Source: Phoronis australis (Eukaryota > Phoronida > Phoronidae). Taken from it: a stretch of 64,000 nucleotides of DNA. The notes under the pieces are model-generated. The model saw only the letters and a program-made list of their open reading frames with translations, was not told the DNA's origin and did not search any database. A program made the position numbers and the translations under genes. Within the stretch, counting starts at the first letter, position 1. Each line of letters opens with the position of its first letter. Below, one piece after another: positions 1 to 10,032 of this stretch. The DNA lies in assembly GCA_002633005.1 (NCBI GenBank), contig NMRA01000035.1:839253-903252 (forward strand), read 5' to 3'.

Positions 1-17
1 CCTGGCATAGTGGGGCA

Positions 18-25
18 TGACGTCA
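18..25. promoter_or_regulatory. Perfect CRE-type palindrome TGACGTCA
   Basis: An exact TGACGTCA octamer lies about 140 bp before the TCTCGCGA cluster. Such sites bind CREB/ATF factors near promoters. One copy could arise by chance. Confidence 0.25.
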
Positions 26-119
26 TCAGCGGGTGAAACGACAAAACCTTTTTTAAAAATCTCTTTTAACTAAGTTGGAGTTTTGCGTTTTCTCATTGGG
101 TTCATTTTTGGCCTCTTGC

Positions 120-260
120 GAACGTTAGTTAGTTTGCGTTTGCGAGAAGACAACACGTGTTCTCTCGCGAACGTGACCCCGTTCGCGAGAACAACGCCGG
201 TCCTCTCGCGAACGTGAGTTCATTGGCGGACATCTTGGATTGAGGAAAAACGCTCGGGAG
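120..260 (+). promoter_or_regulatory. Candidate TSEN2 promoter with three TCTCGCGA octamers
   Basis: CpG-dense patch in AT-rich surroundings. TCTCGCGA occurs at 163-170 and 204-211, and in reverse orientation at 183-190, about 20 bp apart. A CCAAGATGT-type site on the opposite strand (about 230-238) resembles a YY1 element. TCTCGCGAGA is a known housekeeping promoter motif; that it drives TSEN2 is inference. GTGAGT at 214-219 could be the donor of a 5'-UTR intron. Confidence 0.45.
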
Positions 261-1246
261 GCGAATATAATTTGTCGCGTATCTTCTCAAATGTTGTAGA
301 TTTCACGAAAAAGTGAGAGTGGAGTGGCGCGCGTGATCCATGAGAGTGGGCAATTGTATATTGCGACACTTCATTTTATTTTTTAAGTATTCCTGACAGA
401 ATTTGAAATGGGACCAAGTTATCCGACTATTACCGTTTGCTTCTTTACTAGACAATGACCATCGTCTTTACTGGCACCGTCAGTAGAGACGATGAAGCTC
501 CTATAGGCGCTTGATACACTGGAAGCTTTTCGGTGAATTATGCCTCGCACCGACTAAAATATCAAAGTCTCGTTGTTATAAATACCTTTTGCGAATTCTT
601 CATTTATTGGATGAAATTCATATATTCAGTGTTATGTTAGCTACACTATTACAAATTTAGTAATTGGTATACAAACATTTTTATTTTAAATTTATTCAAT
701 ACCTTCATCTATTTTGTTGCTTTCTTCGATTATTAGATTGTCTTTTTCTGATATCATATCACCGAAAACGAAATAGCCACACGATAACTAATGTTGCTTT
801 CGTTGCTGGTCACAAAGCTGAGTCGAAAATGATCTTAATACCAGCTTGTCCTATGTCTCTCAGTGGTTTAAGTTCAACAGGTTCACCTTAAATGTCAAAA
901 AGCTAAGAGTGCGGTTTCTTTCCCATCAGAAGACCAGGTTTATATCCCCCCTTGATTTGTTGTTCAGAAAGTCCTTGGAATTTTTCAGGCTTTATTCTAG
1001 ATAGACATATGACCTGGGAATGTTTTGTAGATTACATTTGCTTTAAAGTCTCTCAGATAGTAAGAAACTTCCTGGATTTTGTTTCTTTGAATAATTTTGT
1101 CACATTTGGCATATTGTGATGTGTGGGCCTCTTGTAATGATGGTCTCAGAATTACATACATTGCAGAGTACGACAGCACCAATGATTCTACCAGTAATGG
1201 TATCATTTTATGTCAATGCCAAATTGCTTTGCTTACTCTATCACAG
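261..1246. other. Probable 5'-UTR intron of TSEN2 or intergenic DNA
   Basis: No coding homology was seen on either strand. The stretch ends at a good 3' splice site (polypyrimidine tract then CAG at 1244-1246), 30 bases before the TSEN2 ATG. Confidence 0.4.
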
Positions 1247-1276
1247 AATCACTGATGGCAAGCAATACCAACTGAC

Positions 1277-1468
1277 ATGACGACTCTCATGAAATCCAAG
1301 CGCAGACGACGAGTGTACTGCAGTAAAGAACCGCCACTGCCAGTTCCTGTTGAGAGCATCACTGGTGTACCGCCATCTGGTGGTTGTTGGAATTACTATA
1401 CTGGTGAACTGGAGGGCAATGCTGTGCTTGTGAAACGGTCTGGGGATATTCAGTTTTTGTACAGACTT
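1277..1468 (+). CDS. TSEN2: TSEN2 coding exon 1
   Basis: Residues 1-64, starting MTTLMKSKRRRRVY, which matches the KRKRRVY basic start of vertebrate TSEN2. It ends after codon CTT at donor GTAAGT, phase 0. A pyrimidine-rich stretch ending in CAG at 1244-1246 suggests that the exon itself begins at 1247 after a 5'-UTR intron. Confidence 0.9.
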
Positions 1469-4400
1469 GTAAGTTTCAAAAGTCTCGCTTAGTTTATTGT
1501 GCCACTCTGTGTGTACAGGTGACTTTGTTTCGATCTTGCTACACACAAGTGTAGATTGAATTGAATTTCTTACAATGTCACTTAGGGTTGTGTTGGATCT
1601 TATTGATAACCCTGTGCATATGATCAGCCAAGTATCTACTTAACTATGGAATTTAAGTGTGCAAAAATGTTTTGAAAGAAGAAAATCTTCAGAATTTGGA
1701 TTTTTGGCTTCATACCATTCTGCCCTTAACGTGGTCATGTGACCAACTCTTCCTATTCAAATTTACCTTTTGAAGAAAGGTAACTTGACTCAATTTTGTT
1801 TGTTATAAATGTTCAAGATGATATTTCAAAAACGTTGTCTCGCATAATCTTATGACTTGTTCGTCCCTTGATTAACAGCTTCCATAATATTCTCCTTGGT
1901 GAATTTCTGTGAAAGAAATTTGGATTACTTATTAATAAGAAACTTGAGTGTTTGAACTTCGATACAGCCGCAAGTAGGTTAACAACTTATTAAGAACTAC
2001 CATAAATGTTCAGGTTAACGCCCACGGTCAGTTAACCGCCCACCCCCAATTTTTTGGGTTTGCCAATTTAACCGCCCAGGGCGTTAACCCAAAAGTTTAC
2101 GGTAAGCTACTGAAAAAGCAAGTGTATTGTCTGTTTTGGGGTGAAAAAATCTCACAAAACAATGGCACTTCTGCCAACGAGCTTTAGGCTGTAAATCAAT
2201 TGTTAAACTGCTGTCATAAGTGATCTTTTTTGTTTTTGTTTTTGTTTTGCATTTATTATTTAGAAAAGTCTCCGACTTGTCTGCAAATACACATTGAACC
2301 TGTCATGTCACCTCTTCTATCTTTAGATATATTTCTAGGGATACTATGGCAAAGGCCAGTTCTCAAAGCGGGAACCTCAAGCTGTTACAGAATGTCAAAG
2401 GTCATTGCCAGGAAAATTTAACGATGGTTTGAAAGTAATGAGTAGACGGAGGTTGGTTTTTTTTTGTGTTTGCGTTTAGTGTGTTGGGAGTTTGGTTACT
2501 TTTAACTTGTGGAGTCATGATTGTAATATGGAACCCTTTTTCGTGATGTGCCTCTATCACTCGTGTCATTTGACAGTTCACCCAGTGGAGGTTCATGTCC
2601 ATTCTCATTGTCTTTGGCTGTGAAACTGTCAGTGCATCATCATTCAGATCATTTGAAAACCATTCACAGGTAGCCCTCATGGCTTCCACTGACAACTTAC
2701 AGTAAGCGTTATTGTTAAATCCTATTGCTAGCTGACCTGGCTGACCTTGTGACAGGACCCTTGATACATTTATTTCGAGATCGGATATCAGCCCCATTCC
2801 TTTCTGAAAAATATTTATAAATCACATGAAATTACCCTCATCGAGTCTAAAAATCCTCCCCTCCCAGTGATTAAAATGTACCCTCATGGTTAGAATCTTT
2901 TTAACTCCCACAGAGCCTTAGTTTCAAAATGTCTTATTAACAACTAAAATACACTTAAGAAGCGTGGGTGTGGAGAACAGAATCTGGACTAGTTTATCAG
3001 GGGTGATTACATAATATTGAGCAATAAGTCATTTCTGGGGTTCAATACCTGACACTAGAAATGAAGAAATGGTTTAAAATGTCAGGTTTGACTGTGTGGG
3101 AAGGGATTTTTCCCTCATCTGAAAAAATGTCCCTCTCATAAGGCATGGACACCTCTCCTCTCAGGTGAGTGAAGCCTCTTGGTGAACTTGCCATTTCCTC
3201 TCGTGTTTTGTTTTGTTTTATTTCATTCCATTATATTCAGGTTAAACTCAAAAGTATTGTATTTTTAATCCGTCTTTTATTAAAAATGTTCATTTGTTCA
3301 TTATAATACAACACTGAGCAATTATATGATACGATTTTGGTACATTTGAAATTTCAGTTATCTTCTGCGGAGAAAATGGTATCATGAGGCTCAAGGCGAA
3401 GTGAGTGATGTAGACGAGGGTATGTCGTTGCGTCAGTGCAAACATTCATTGGAACTCACAACAGAGAATACAGAAACGAATAGTGCCCATACCTCAGCTA
3501 ACTGTAACAAGAAAAGTGGTCTTTCCTGTCCAGGCTCTGATGCAAGTGATGAGGTTTCTGTTGTTGTCGAAGATTCTGAAGCCACTTCGACCCAACACAA
3601 TGTTTTGGAGTCTGAGCAAAAATGGCAAACTTCTGCTGAGGACTGGGCGGAGGATGAAGGCAATTTCTGGGGCACTTCTGCTGATGTTGGTGAGAGTGAG
3701 GAAAGCAGACGTGCTCGGACTTTATGCAGTAATCCTGTTGTTGACCCGTGGAGTAATGTTGAAGCTTCGGAAGACTTTTGGATGTCAGATGCAGGGGGAG
3801 ACACTTGTCTCAGTGACACCAGAGGTCAGGACAGGCATTCTAGTCCGCATGTCATCTCAAATTTATTTGAAAGTGAAAAGGGATCTGATGCTGAATTGCA
3901 TAAAGAAGAAATGCATGGACTGTCTAGTAAGGACGTTGAAGATAGTAATAATCGTAAAAGGCTCAATGTAACAGAGGTACAAAACGTGTCCTCAGGTGAA
4001 TTTAGTGGTGATGGTTGTAATGAAAATAGTGCAATACATGTGGATGACGAATCTTCATCTGGACAGTGCCTTGATGAAGTAGCAGACGACCTGGAGTCAA
4101 ATGTAGCATATCATCCTCTATCGTTATTGGACGAGTCCGACGGTGAGTTATTAATCGTCGATGACTCTGATTATAGTGAAGATGAGGCTGGTGATGAAAG
4201 TGAGTTGAAATGGCGGCCATGTCAAAAAAGGGATCCGTATCCTGTTGAAGAATATTTACAGCTTTCGTTGGAAGAGGTACGTATGTGGTCTTGCTCTGAA
4301 TCACAGGCCCTTGAATCTATCTGTTTCTTGTATCCACCACGGGCACCAACATTGTAATACTAGTATGGTTGCGACTCATTGAGAGATTCGTTTGCCTTGA

Positions 4401-7400
4401 CTCTGAGTAAATGAAAAAAGTTATGGTAATTCAAATATTTTATGGTGAATAAGGAAACAAACCAGATAGGATTTCATTCTATGTTCTGAACAGAGACACT
4501 TGCAAATTTCCACCTCTGTTTATAGCCAACGCTGCTGGTTGCAAAGAAATGATATCAAAACCACTGGCCTGGAAATACGAGTGTACTTTCAGATATCTTG
4601 ACGAGTTCTCAAGTTTAGCGAAGACTTATACTTATTGTTATGAGAATATTGAATGTTTTGTAAGATAATGAATATGTTGCTTGATGAGTGTACCTGACAC
4701 TGTGTTTTTTCATTTCTAAAGGCATTCTTCTTATCTTATGGGCTTGGGTGTTTAACAGTCCTGGATGAATGCAAGGTAACTACTTAATCTCTACCCTGAT
4801 TACATGGTTTGTAGATAAAACGTGCCCGTATTTTGAGAACCAGTTTGATACCCGTTATTCAGTGGAGAAAACTGGTTCTCAAAATTTGGGCATGTTATAT
4901 AAGACCATTACCGTAGAGACTTAACTGAAATAGCGAATTCTCAGTGAACTTTTCTTGGACTTACTGACCAAAAGTCCAACAAAAATAATACTTCGTCCAT
5001 TGGAGTTAATTCTCCCCTCCCTGTGAACCACAATTACCCCTAACATTGGAGACGTTGACTTTTATATTTCTGTGTTGGGTTTGCAATTTGTATACCAGTG
5101 GATGCAAAGAGTCGATTTTTGGACTCTTCACATGGCGTACTGAAAGTTAACCCAGAGTGGACATTTTGAAGAAGCATTGAACTTAATTTTATGTGCAAAA
5201 ATGTATACCTCAAACTACATTCATCTTTGAAACAAGCTAGATGTGGTAGATGTTGGGCATTATCATCTTTCCAGGTGAAGATAACGATAAGCAGAGTTCG
5301 GAGATTTGGGATCGCAAAAACTGTTTTCCATGATGCCTTTTCTTTTTACCTACAAACAGTTAACTAATGTATGTTGTTTCTTGGTTGCAATATTCTTTCC
5401 AGGAGCCATTAAATTTGACAAGTATGTGGAAGCGATTCTGCAAAGCGTCGCCTCGATTCCTTCCCAACTATATAGCATACCACTATTACCGCAGCAAAGG
5501 ATGGGTGCCAAAGTCAGGCTTGAAATATGGAGCTGATTTCTGTAAGCTTAATGTTCATGGCGTTGGTGAACAATATTTTAACAGTACTCGGTGTCTACCT
5601 GTTGGTTTTTTCAATTGACTGTTTGTTACTAGAAAACAACGGTTTACTGAGTTACCATGATACTTTATTTCTCGTTTAAGAATGACTTGCAAATTTGTGG
5701 AGATTTCTCTATCATTAATTTGGATTGACAGGATATGTGTCATTAAAGGTGTTATTAGAACGTGTATGATCAAAGAAAATTTTTACATTTTTAATTGCCT
5801 ACTCTTATAGGTTAGAGTTTACCGTCTCAATAAATATCAATAAATAATCGTTTCCAAAACAGATTACTCTTTTCTAAAGAGTTTGCACAAAATTTGAGCA
5901 CTAGATTTTTTTTTAATTTGGTGATTTTACTGCAGATTAAGTGGAGTTTATTGATTCTGTGGCTAGATTTGCTGTCCTGGAATTAAGAAGTTGGACATTT
6001 TGACTAAACTGTCATTGTGTGGGAATTTAATTCATCTGTAGCTTGTCACCTCACAACTGAACATGCGTACCCGCCATCTGTTGTACTGAAATTTGTAAAT
6101 CGAACTTCAAAATGTGAAGAATGATCAGAAAAGCACCCCACTTTGCATTTCATCCTAAATATGTATTTTAACAACGTTTTCTTGTATTTTAAGAACCTAG
6201 GTACATACAGCAGTCCTGGGAGAATCTTTTGGTGCCAGTGTGGATCAAATTGGTTGCACACTAAGAAACATGGGATGGGATGGATTAACATAGTTGAGGT
6301 TTAGTGTTCTACAAAATCCTAATTCTGACACAAAAAGCAGTAGAAATGAGATTTTGGCTGGAACTATGCACCCAATAGAAGGACTATCAAATTTTTGCTG
6401 TCCAAATTTCAGAAATGTAGCGGTCAGTCTGTCAACGAGAACTCCCAATATTAAAATTTTGCAGGAACTGCTTGAGGAATCGGTGAGAAAATTATTTTGC
6501 TGTCTGTCAAAAGATGTTGGCCTTTTAAGGATTCTCTGAAAGATCTTTGACTATTTCTTTACAAAATACAAAATTTGCCAAGGCAGGTCCAACGCAATAA
6601 AGTGGAGTGACCAGCATGTACCAGGATTGAAACCAACCCTGGCCTGTTGAATGTGAAAAGGAAAGGGTCTACCGGTGACAACCCCCAGAAGGGAGGGAAT
6701 GGGCGAGAGGTTGATGCTGTGAATTCTTAGCATTTGCTACTCTTTCACTCTCCTTAATTTTGACCACCAAATCTTTCTTTTACACCAACTCTTGCCAAAA
6801 TCTCATCTGCAATGTCCGAGTCAGAAGCGCCGACTTTATGGAAAAGCAGACAATCAAAGATGTTTATCTACTGCTGCATTTTGGTTTCAAAAGAATACCA
6901 GACCTACACTTGTGCCCCCTTCATAGTGTGGAAAATTTAAAAGACCACACCAATTTAGCTAGAAATATAAAATGGAGCTTTTTAGACCACAGTGCATTTT
7001 TCGTCATATATGTTGCAGTGCTTTACAAACAGGGGCCACCATTTTACCACTCCTTGTACTCGCTAGTGGTGAGAATGGTGGATGACAGAGACCTTAGATG
7101 TACTAAGCACAACAGGAGACAGTTCTCTTGGATTTCATTGGCTGGAATGAACCGCATCACAGAACATGTGAATAAGGTAAAGAGTATCAAATTTCAACAT
7201 GTTAATGAGAATGAAATTAAAGGAAACATCCTCTCGCTACCGAAAATGACAATTGTAAATCCATATTACTCAGCCTTTCGAAAAAAGTCTCGAACATTTC
7301 CAAGTCGCAAACAGATATTACAAGCATTACCTTGTCAAAATGCTGTCAATTGTTCCTAGAATGGTCTGCTCGCATCCTGAATTGTTTTGATAGCAGAAAG

Positions 7401-7944
7401 CAAATTCTTATGCAGTTTTAAAAGTGAAAGCTAAGGCTGTTTAAAACTTAAACTTTAAAGCCACTAAAAATGTTGAAGTGGGCCCTTCAGTATGGTTTGC
7501 TTCATTTGCATGTCTGCGAAAATGCTGTCCATTCAGCCCAAAAGCTTGCTCAAAAATTACCTGTGGAAATGGCTGTGGACTATAATAGTCCCTAACATGG
7601 CACTTAAACTGTGGTTTGTTTTGTTCACTCTTAAGACTACATGAGCTCCCTCAATTATTTTTCTGCTAGTAAAGTCCTTCAGAAACAGCAGATCAGAGAA
7701 GGCGAATAAACCGAGTACGAGTGTTGTTTTACTCGATTGTTTCGTAAATCCTGTCCACCATTCTTTCGGGTTTCAGGAGCTGTTGTTTTGTTTCGTCGTC
7801 AAACCCAGTTCTCTATCTGACCAGGATTTGCTGTCACCTCGGTGCATCCAACAATTCAGAGTACAGGAAATTGTTGTGAAAAGATGGGTAGCTAAGCAAG
7901 AACGAGACCAGCATGGAAACATAGTGCCTGAAATGATTCCATAG
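1277..7944 (+). CDS. TSEN2: tRNA-splicing endonuclease subunit 2 (TSEN2), complete gene, 7 coding exons
   Basis: Catalytic subunit of the nuclear tRNA-splicing endonuclease, which cuts pre-tRNA introns at the 5' splice site. Exons 1277-1468, 2339-2451, 3358-4276, 4722-4775, 5403-5541, 7019-7176 and 7777-7944 all have GT..AG borders with agreeing phases and give about 580 residues (human about 465). The N-terminal domain contains ILE/GDIQFLYR-type sequence followed by GYYGKGQFSKREP. The C-terminal endonuclease domain begins with YPVEEYLQLSLEE and includes YHYYRSKGWVPKSGLKYG. By alignment with human Tyr369/His377/Lys416, the triad is Tyr475 (LLYKQG), His483 (PPFYH) and Lys525 (VNKEL), all present. 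The extra length is an acidic linker in exon 3. The start is supported by an in-frame TGA at 1253-1255, 24 bases upstream. The match to the family is from recalled sequence; the exon borders are my own reading. Confidence 0.96.
1991..2105. repeat. GCCC/TTAACC-rich imperfect palindrome in TSEN2 intron 1
   Basis: Contains repeated GTTAACGCCCA- and TTAACCGCCCA-like words in both orientations. This is a small repeat of the 'Y-AAGCGCCC' style often seen in animal genomes. It has no coding content. Confidence 0.4.
2339..2451 (+). CDS. TSEN2: TSEN2 coding exon 2
   Basis: Encodes GYYGKGQFSKREPQ and following residues, equivalent to the YFGKGILSRSRP segment of human TSEN2. The acceptor is TTTCTAG. 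The donor GTTGGT is weaker than consensus, but phase 2 fits the next exon. Confidence 0.9.
3358..4276 (+). CDS. TSEN2: TSEN2 coding exon 3, acidic linker
   Basis: Large exon giving YLLRRKWYHEAQGE, then about 270 residues rich in Ser, Asp and Glu, then KRDPYPVEEYLQLSLEE, the conserved entry to the nuclease domain. The donor is GTACGT, phase 0. The linker has Trp residues spaced in acid surroundings (EDWAEDEGNFW, VDPWSNVEASEDFW) and is much less conserved than the ends. Confidence 0.93.
4722..4775 (+). CDS. TSEN2: TSEN2 coding exon 4
   Basis: A 54-base exon encoding AFFLSYGLGCLTVLDECK, the counterpart of human AFFLVYALGCLSIYYEKE. Acceptor CTAAAG, donor GTAACT, both phase 0. Confidence 0.95.
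4814..4902. mobile_element. ~90-bp palindromic MITE, copy 1 (TSEN2 intron 4)
   Basis: The arms contain TTTTGAGAACCAGTTT and its complement around a loop of about 22 bases (gatacccgttattcagtgg). The outer arms GTGCCC and GGGCAT extend the pairing to about 33 bp per side. The same element recurs at 10081, 12423, 45670 and 58021/58870. Confidence 0.8.
5403..5541 (+). CDS. TSEN2: TSEN2 coding exon 5
   Basis: Encodes EPLNLTSMWKRF through YIAYHYYRSKGWVPKSGLKY to GADF, the core of the endonuclease fold. Acceptor TTTCCAG, donor GTAAGC, phase 1. Confidence 0.96.
7019..7176 (+). CDS. TSEN2: TSEN2 coding exon 6 with catalytic Tyr, His and Lys
   Basis: Encodes LYKQGPPFYHSLYSLVVRMVD and on to NRITEHVNK. 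It carries the catalytic Tyr (LLYKQG), His (FYH) and, as its last codon, the catalytic Lys. Acceptor TGTTGCAG, donor GTAAAG, phase 0. Confidence 0.96.
7777..7944 (+). CDS. TSEN2: TSEN2 terminal coding exon 7
   Basis: Encodes ELLFCFVVKPSSLSDQD, then VQEIVVKRWVAKQERDQ, and ends at TAG 7942-7944. This matches the human end KELMLCYLIKPST...VQEVILSRW, with a slightly longer tail (HGNIVPEMIP). Acceptor TCGGGTTTCAG. Confidence 0.95.
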   Translation, partial: ELLFCFVVKPSSLSDQDLLSPRCIQQFRVQEIVVKRWVAKQERDQHGNIVPEMIP

Positions 7945-8694
7945 GTGGTCGACTATTGGATGGGAACGTTGACTCCCTTTACGCAAACGTCTATCAGCTA
8001 TGTTACAAGTGCTAGACACAAGTCCCTGCTATAGATACCATGTTAGGGTAGAAGTTCTCCACTTTGGGACTGTCTATAAAATTTAGGACTCCGAATTCTT
8101 GTTGTAATTGAATTTTCTTGATTCTGAAGAGCCTCAGATGCCTCCCCATAATGTGCTACTTCCAGGTGAATGATCTTTTGTCGTTGATCGTAATTCTTAA
8201 TTTTGGCACAGCCAATATTGTTTGTTTCTAAAATTTGGTACAAGCTAAGACCTTTGGATAATTAGTTTCACTGTCCCAGACTGCAAAACTTTCACAAATA
8301 TAAATATGATCCGGCTTGTTCCTTACTCAGGTTGAAAGTGATTTAAGCACTTTGGATTGATAATTGTAATATTTTGACACCCAGATATCATGCTTTCTAG
8401 AACTTGGGTCAGCAATCTTTTCAGACCGTTAATCATGAGGTCACGTCTGTAGGGTACCTCTTCAATGCCCAATATCAAAAAAGTTACAGAATACACATTT
8501 TAATATTCTCACAATACAATATGTTTTGATTAAAAACTTTTTATTGCTGTGACTTGAATATTTACATCACACAAGTCGCCATCTTTAAATTGTAACATTT
8601 TAAGTTTTAATCAGTGAAAAGACTTAATTACCGAACATATGTGAATACTCTATCACAGCCTCTGCCAAATCTGACAAATTTTCTCACTTCCTTA

Positions 8695-8704
8695 AATAAA
8701 TAAA
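8695..8704 (+). terminator. Candidate TSEN2 poly(A) signal
   Basis: Two overlapping AATAAA hexamers (AATAAATAAA), about 750 bases after the TSEN2 stop. These are the first good plus-strand signals after exon 7. Confidence 0.45.
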
Positions 8705-9408
8705 GAGTAGAGATTTCTTCAGGAAAAATAGGAACTATATAACATCTCTAAACAACATGACCAAAAACCAGCATCCAAGATTCAGAAAAAATATTGTGTT
8801 TTCATGGCAAACCTGACTACCAAGGTTTTTATCGTTTCATAAGCCTATTGCTTCAAGCATAATCTCTGCTACAAGAAAAGATGGCCGTTACAAAAACAAC
8901 TTGGAACCAGTTTTGAATTTTAAGACATTTGTGGCAGTTACAATGTTTTTTGTAATACATTCAAAATTTAAGTACTTGGAAAATACTGCAAATGCCCCGA
9001 AATATTTCACATGCTAGCTATTGCACAAACACCCACAAAACTACAACTGAAGACCACAAAGTCCACCAGATGGTGCTGGTGCAATGATAGTCATTCCTCT
9101 GTAAATGCATGTGTTCCATAAGTCGCATATGACTTGTGCCCCACTAATACCCCTCACAGGTCACCAGCATTCGGTTATCACCCTATTCAAGTAATAAAGA
9201 GACTATATTAGCACCACCTAGTGAAAATTATAACCAACAGAATGTATGACAGTCGTACCTTCATAAATGCATGCGTTTCATTATTCTCACAAGACTTTGT
9301 AACGGCCAAAAGAGGGCGACACCATTCTGTTCCCACTCCATTAACGTAATAACAAACCGACTATTTGTACCACCTAGTGAAAGTAAGTCTCTAACAGAAT
9401 GTGATATG

Positions 9409-9414
9409 TTTATT
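9409..9414 (-). terminator. Candidate proximal OSBPL1A poly(A) signal
   Basis: AATAAA on the minus strand, about 520 bases beyond the stop codon. A second AATAAA at 8540-8545 could serve a longer 3' UTR that would overlap the TSEN2 transcript. Confidence 0.4.
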
Positions 9415-9929
9415 TAACGCTGGCAAACAGTAAGTTTTACGAACTGCATTCCAAGATCCACAACTATTAGGGCTTGTTTTGCAAAAAATGAAAAACTCTA
9501 GTCTCGTGACTACAGGGAAAGACCAGAAATCTACCTTCAACGAATTCCTGGTCATGTGCATATTTTCTATCAATTGCAGTGACTTCTATATTCTATTATT
9601 CAACCTGATTTTTGTGAAATGGATTTCAACAGCCAACAAAACTACTATCTGAAGTTGAAGACAAAGGTCATTTTGATTACATGGCTACAGGATCTTGTGT
9701 TGCCTTTGTAAAATAATCAACACACCGAACAGTTACTGACACACTCGGTAATGACTTATTCCAGTGCTGTGGTTGAAAGTGACCTTAGCAACACCGTGGC
9801 AACTGAGTATTTTGAGCCACATTGTTACGGCTCCCCGTGATATGGCCTAGTCTCTTATCTTCACAAAACCATCTTTGTTGAATTGCATCTTCCCGATAAT
9901 CATCTGACCAGCACAAAACTTGTGTTGTT

Positions 9930-10032
9930 TCAAAAGATGTCCGGACAACTAGACCACTCCCGTTTGTCGTAATTGTGATTAAATATCCAGTCTTCTTTTT
10001 TCGTGTAAGCATTGGTAGTTGATTTGAACCAC
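9930..10032 (-). CDS. OSBPL1A: OSBPL1A last coding exon
   Basis: Encodes [20 protein letters not shown] and then [13 protein letters not shown], with stop TGA at 9930-9932. The human counterpart ends in NYFNLPDIY. Acceptor TATTGCAG; the first base completes Arg of TPR|WF. Confidence 0.95.

Larger units (their letters stand above)
7945..9929. other. Convergent intergenic / overlapping 3'-UTR region
   Basis: Lies between the TSEN2 stop (+) and the OSBPL1A stop (-). Plus-strand AATAAA is at 8695-8700, with an overlapping second copy. Minus-strand AATAAA is at 9409-9414 and 8540-8545. A degenerate tandem duplication with CACCTAGTGAAA and ACAGAATG words lies at about 9060-9400. No additional gene was recognised. 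Confidence 0.6.

Noticed and set aside
3433-4304. Antisense and alternative-frame ORFs over TSEN2 exon 3
   Set aside because: Shadows of the long acidic exon; the plus frame joins in phase to conserved TSEN2 sequence on both sides.
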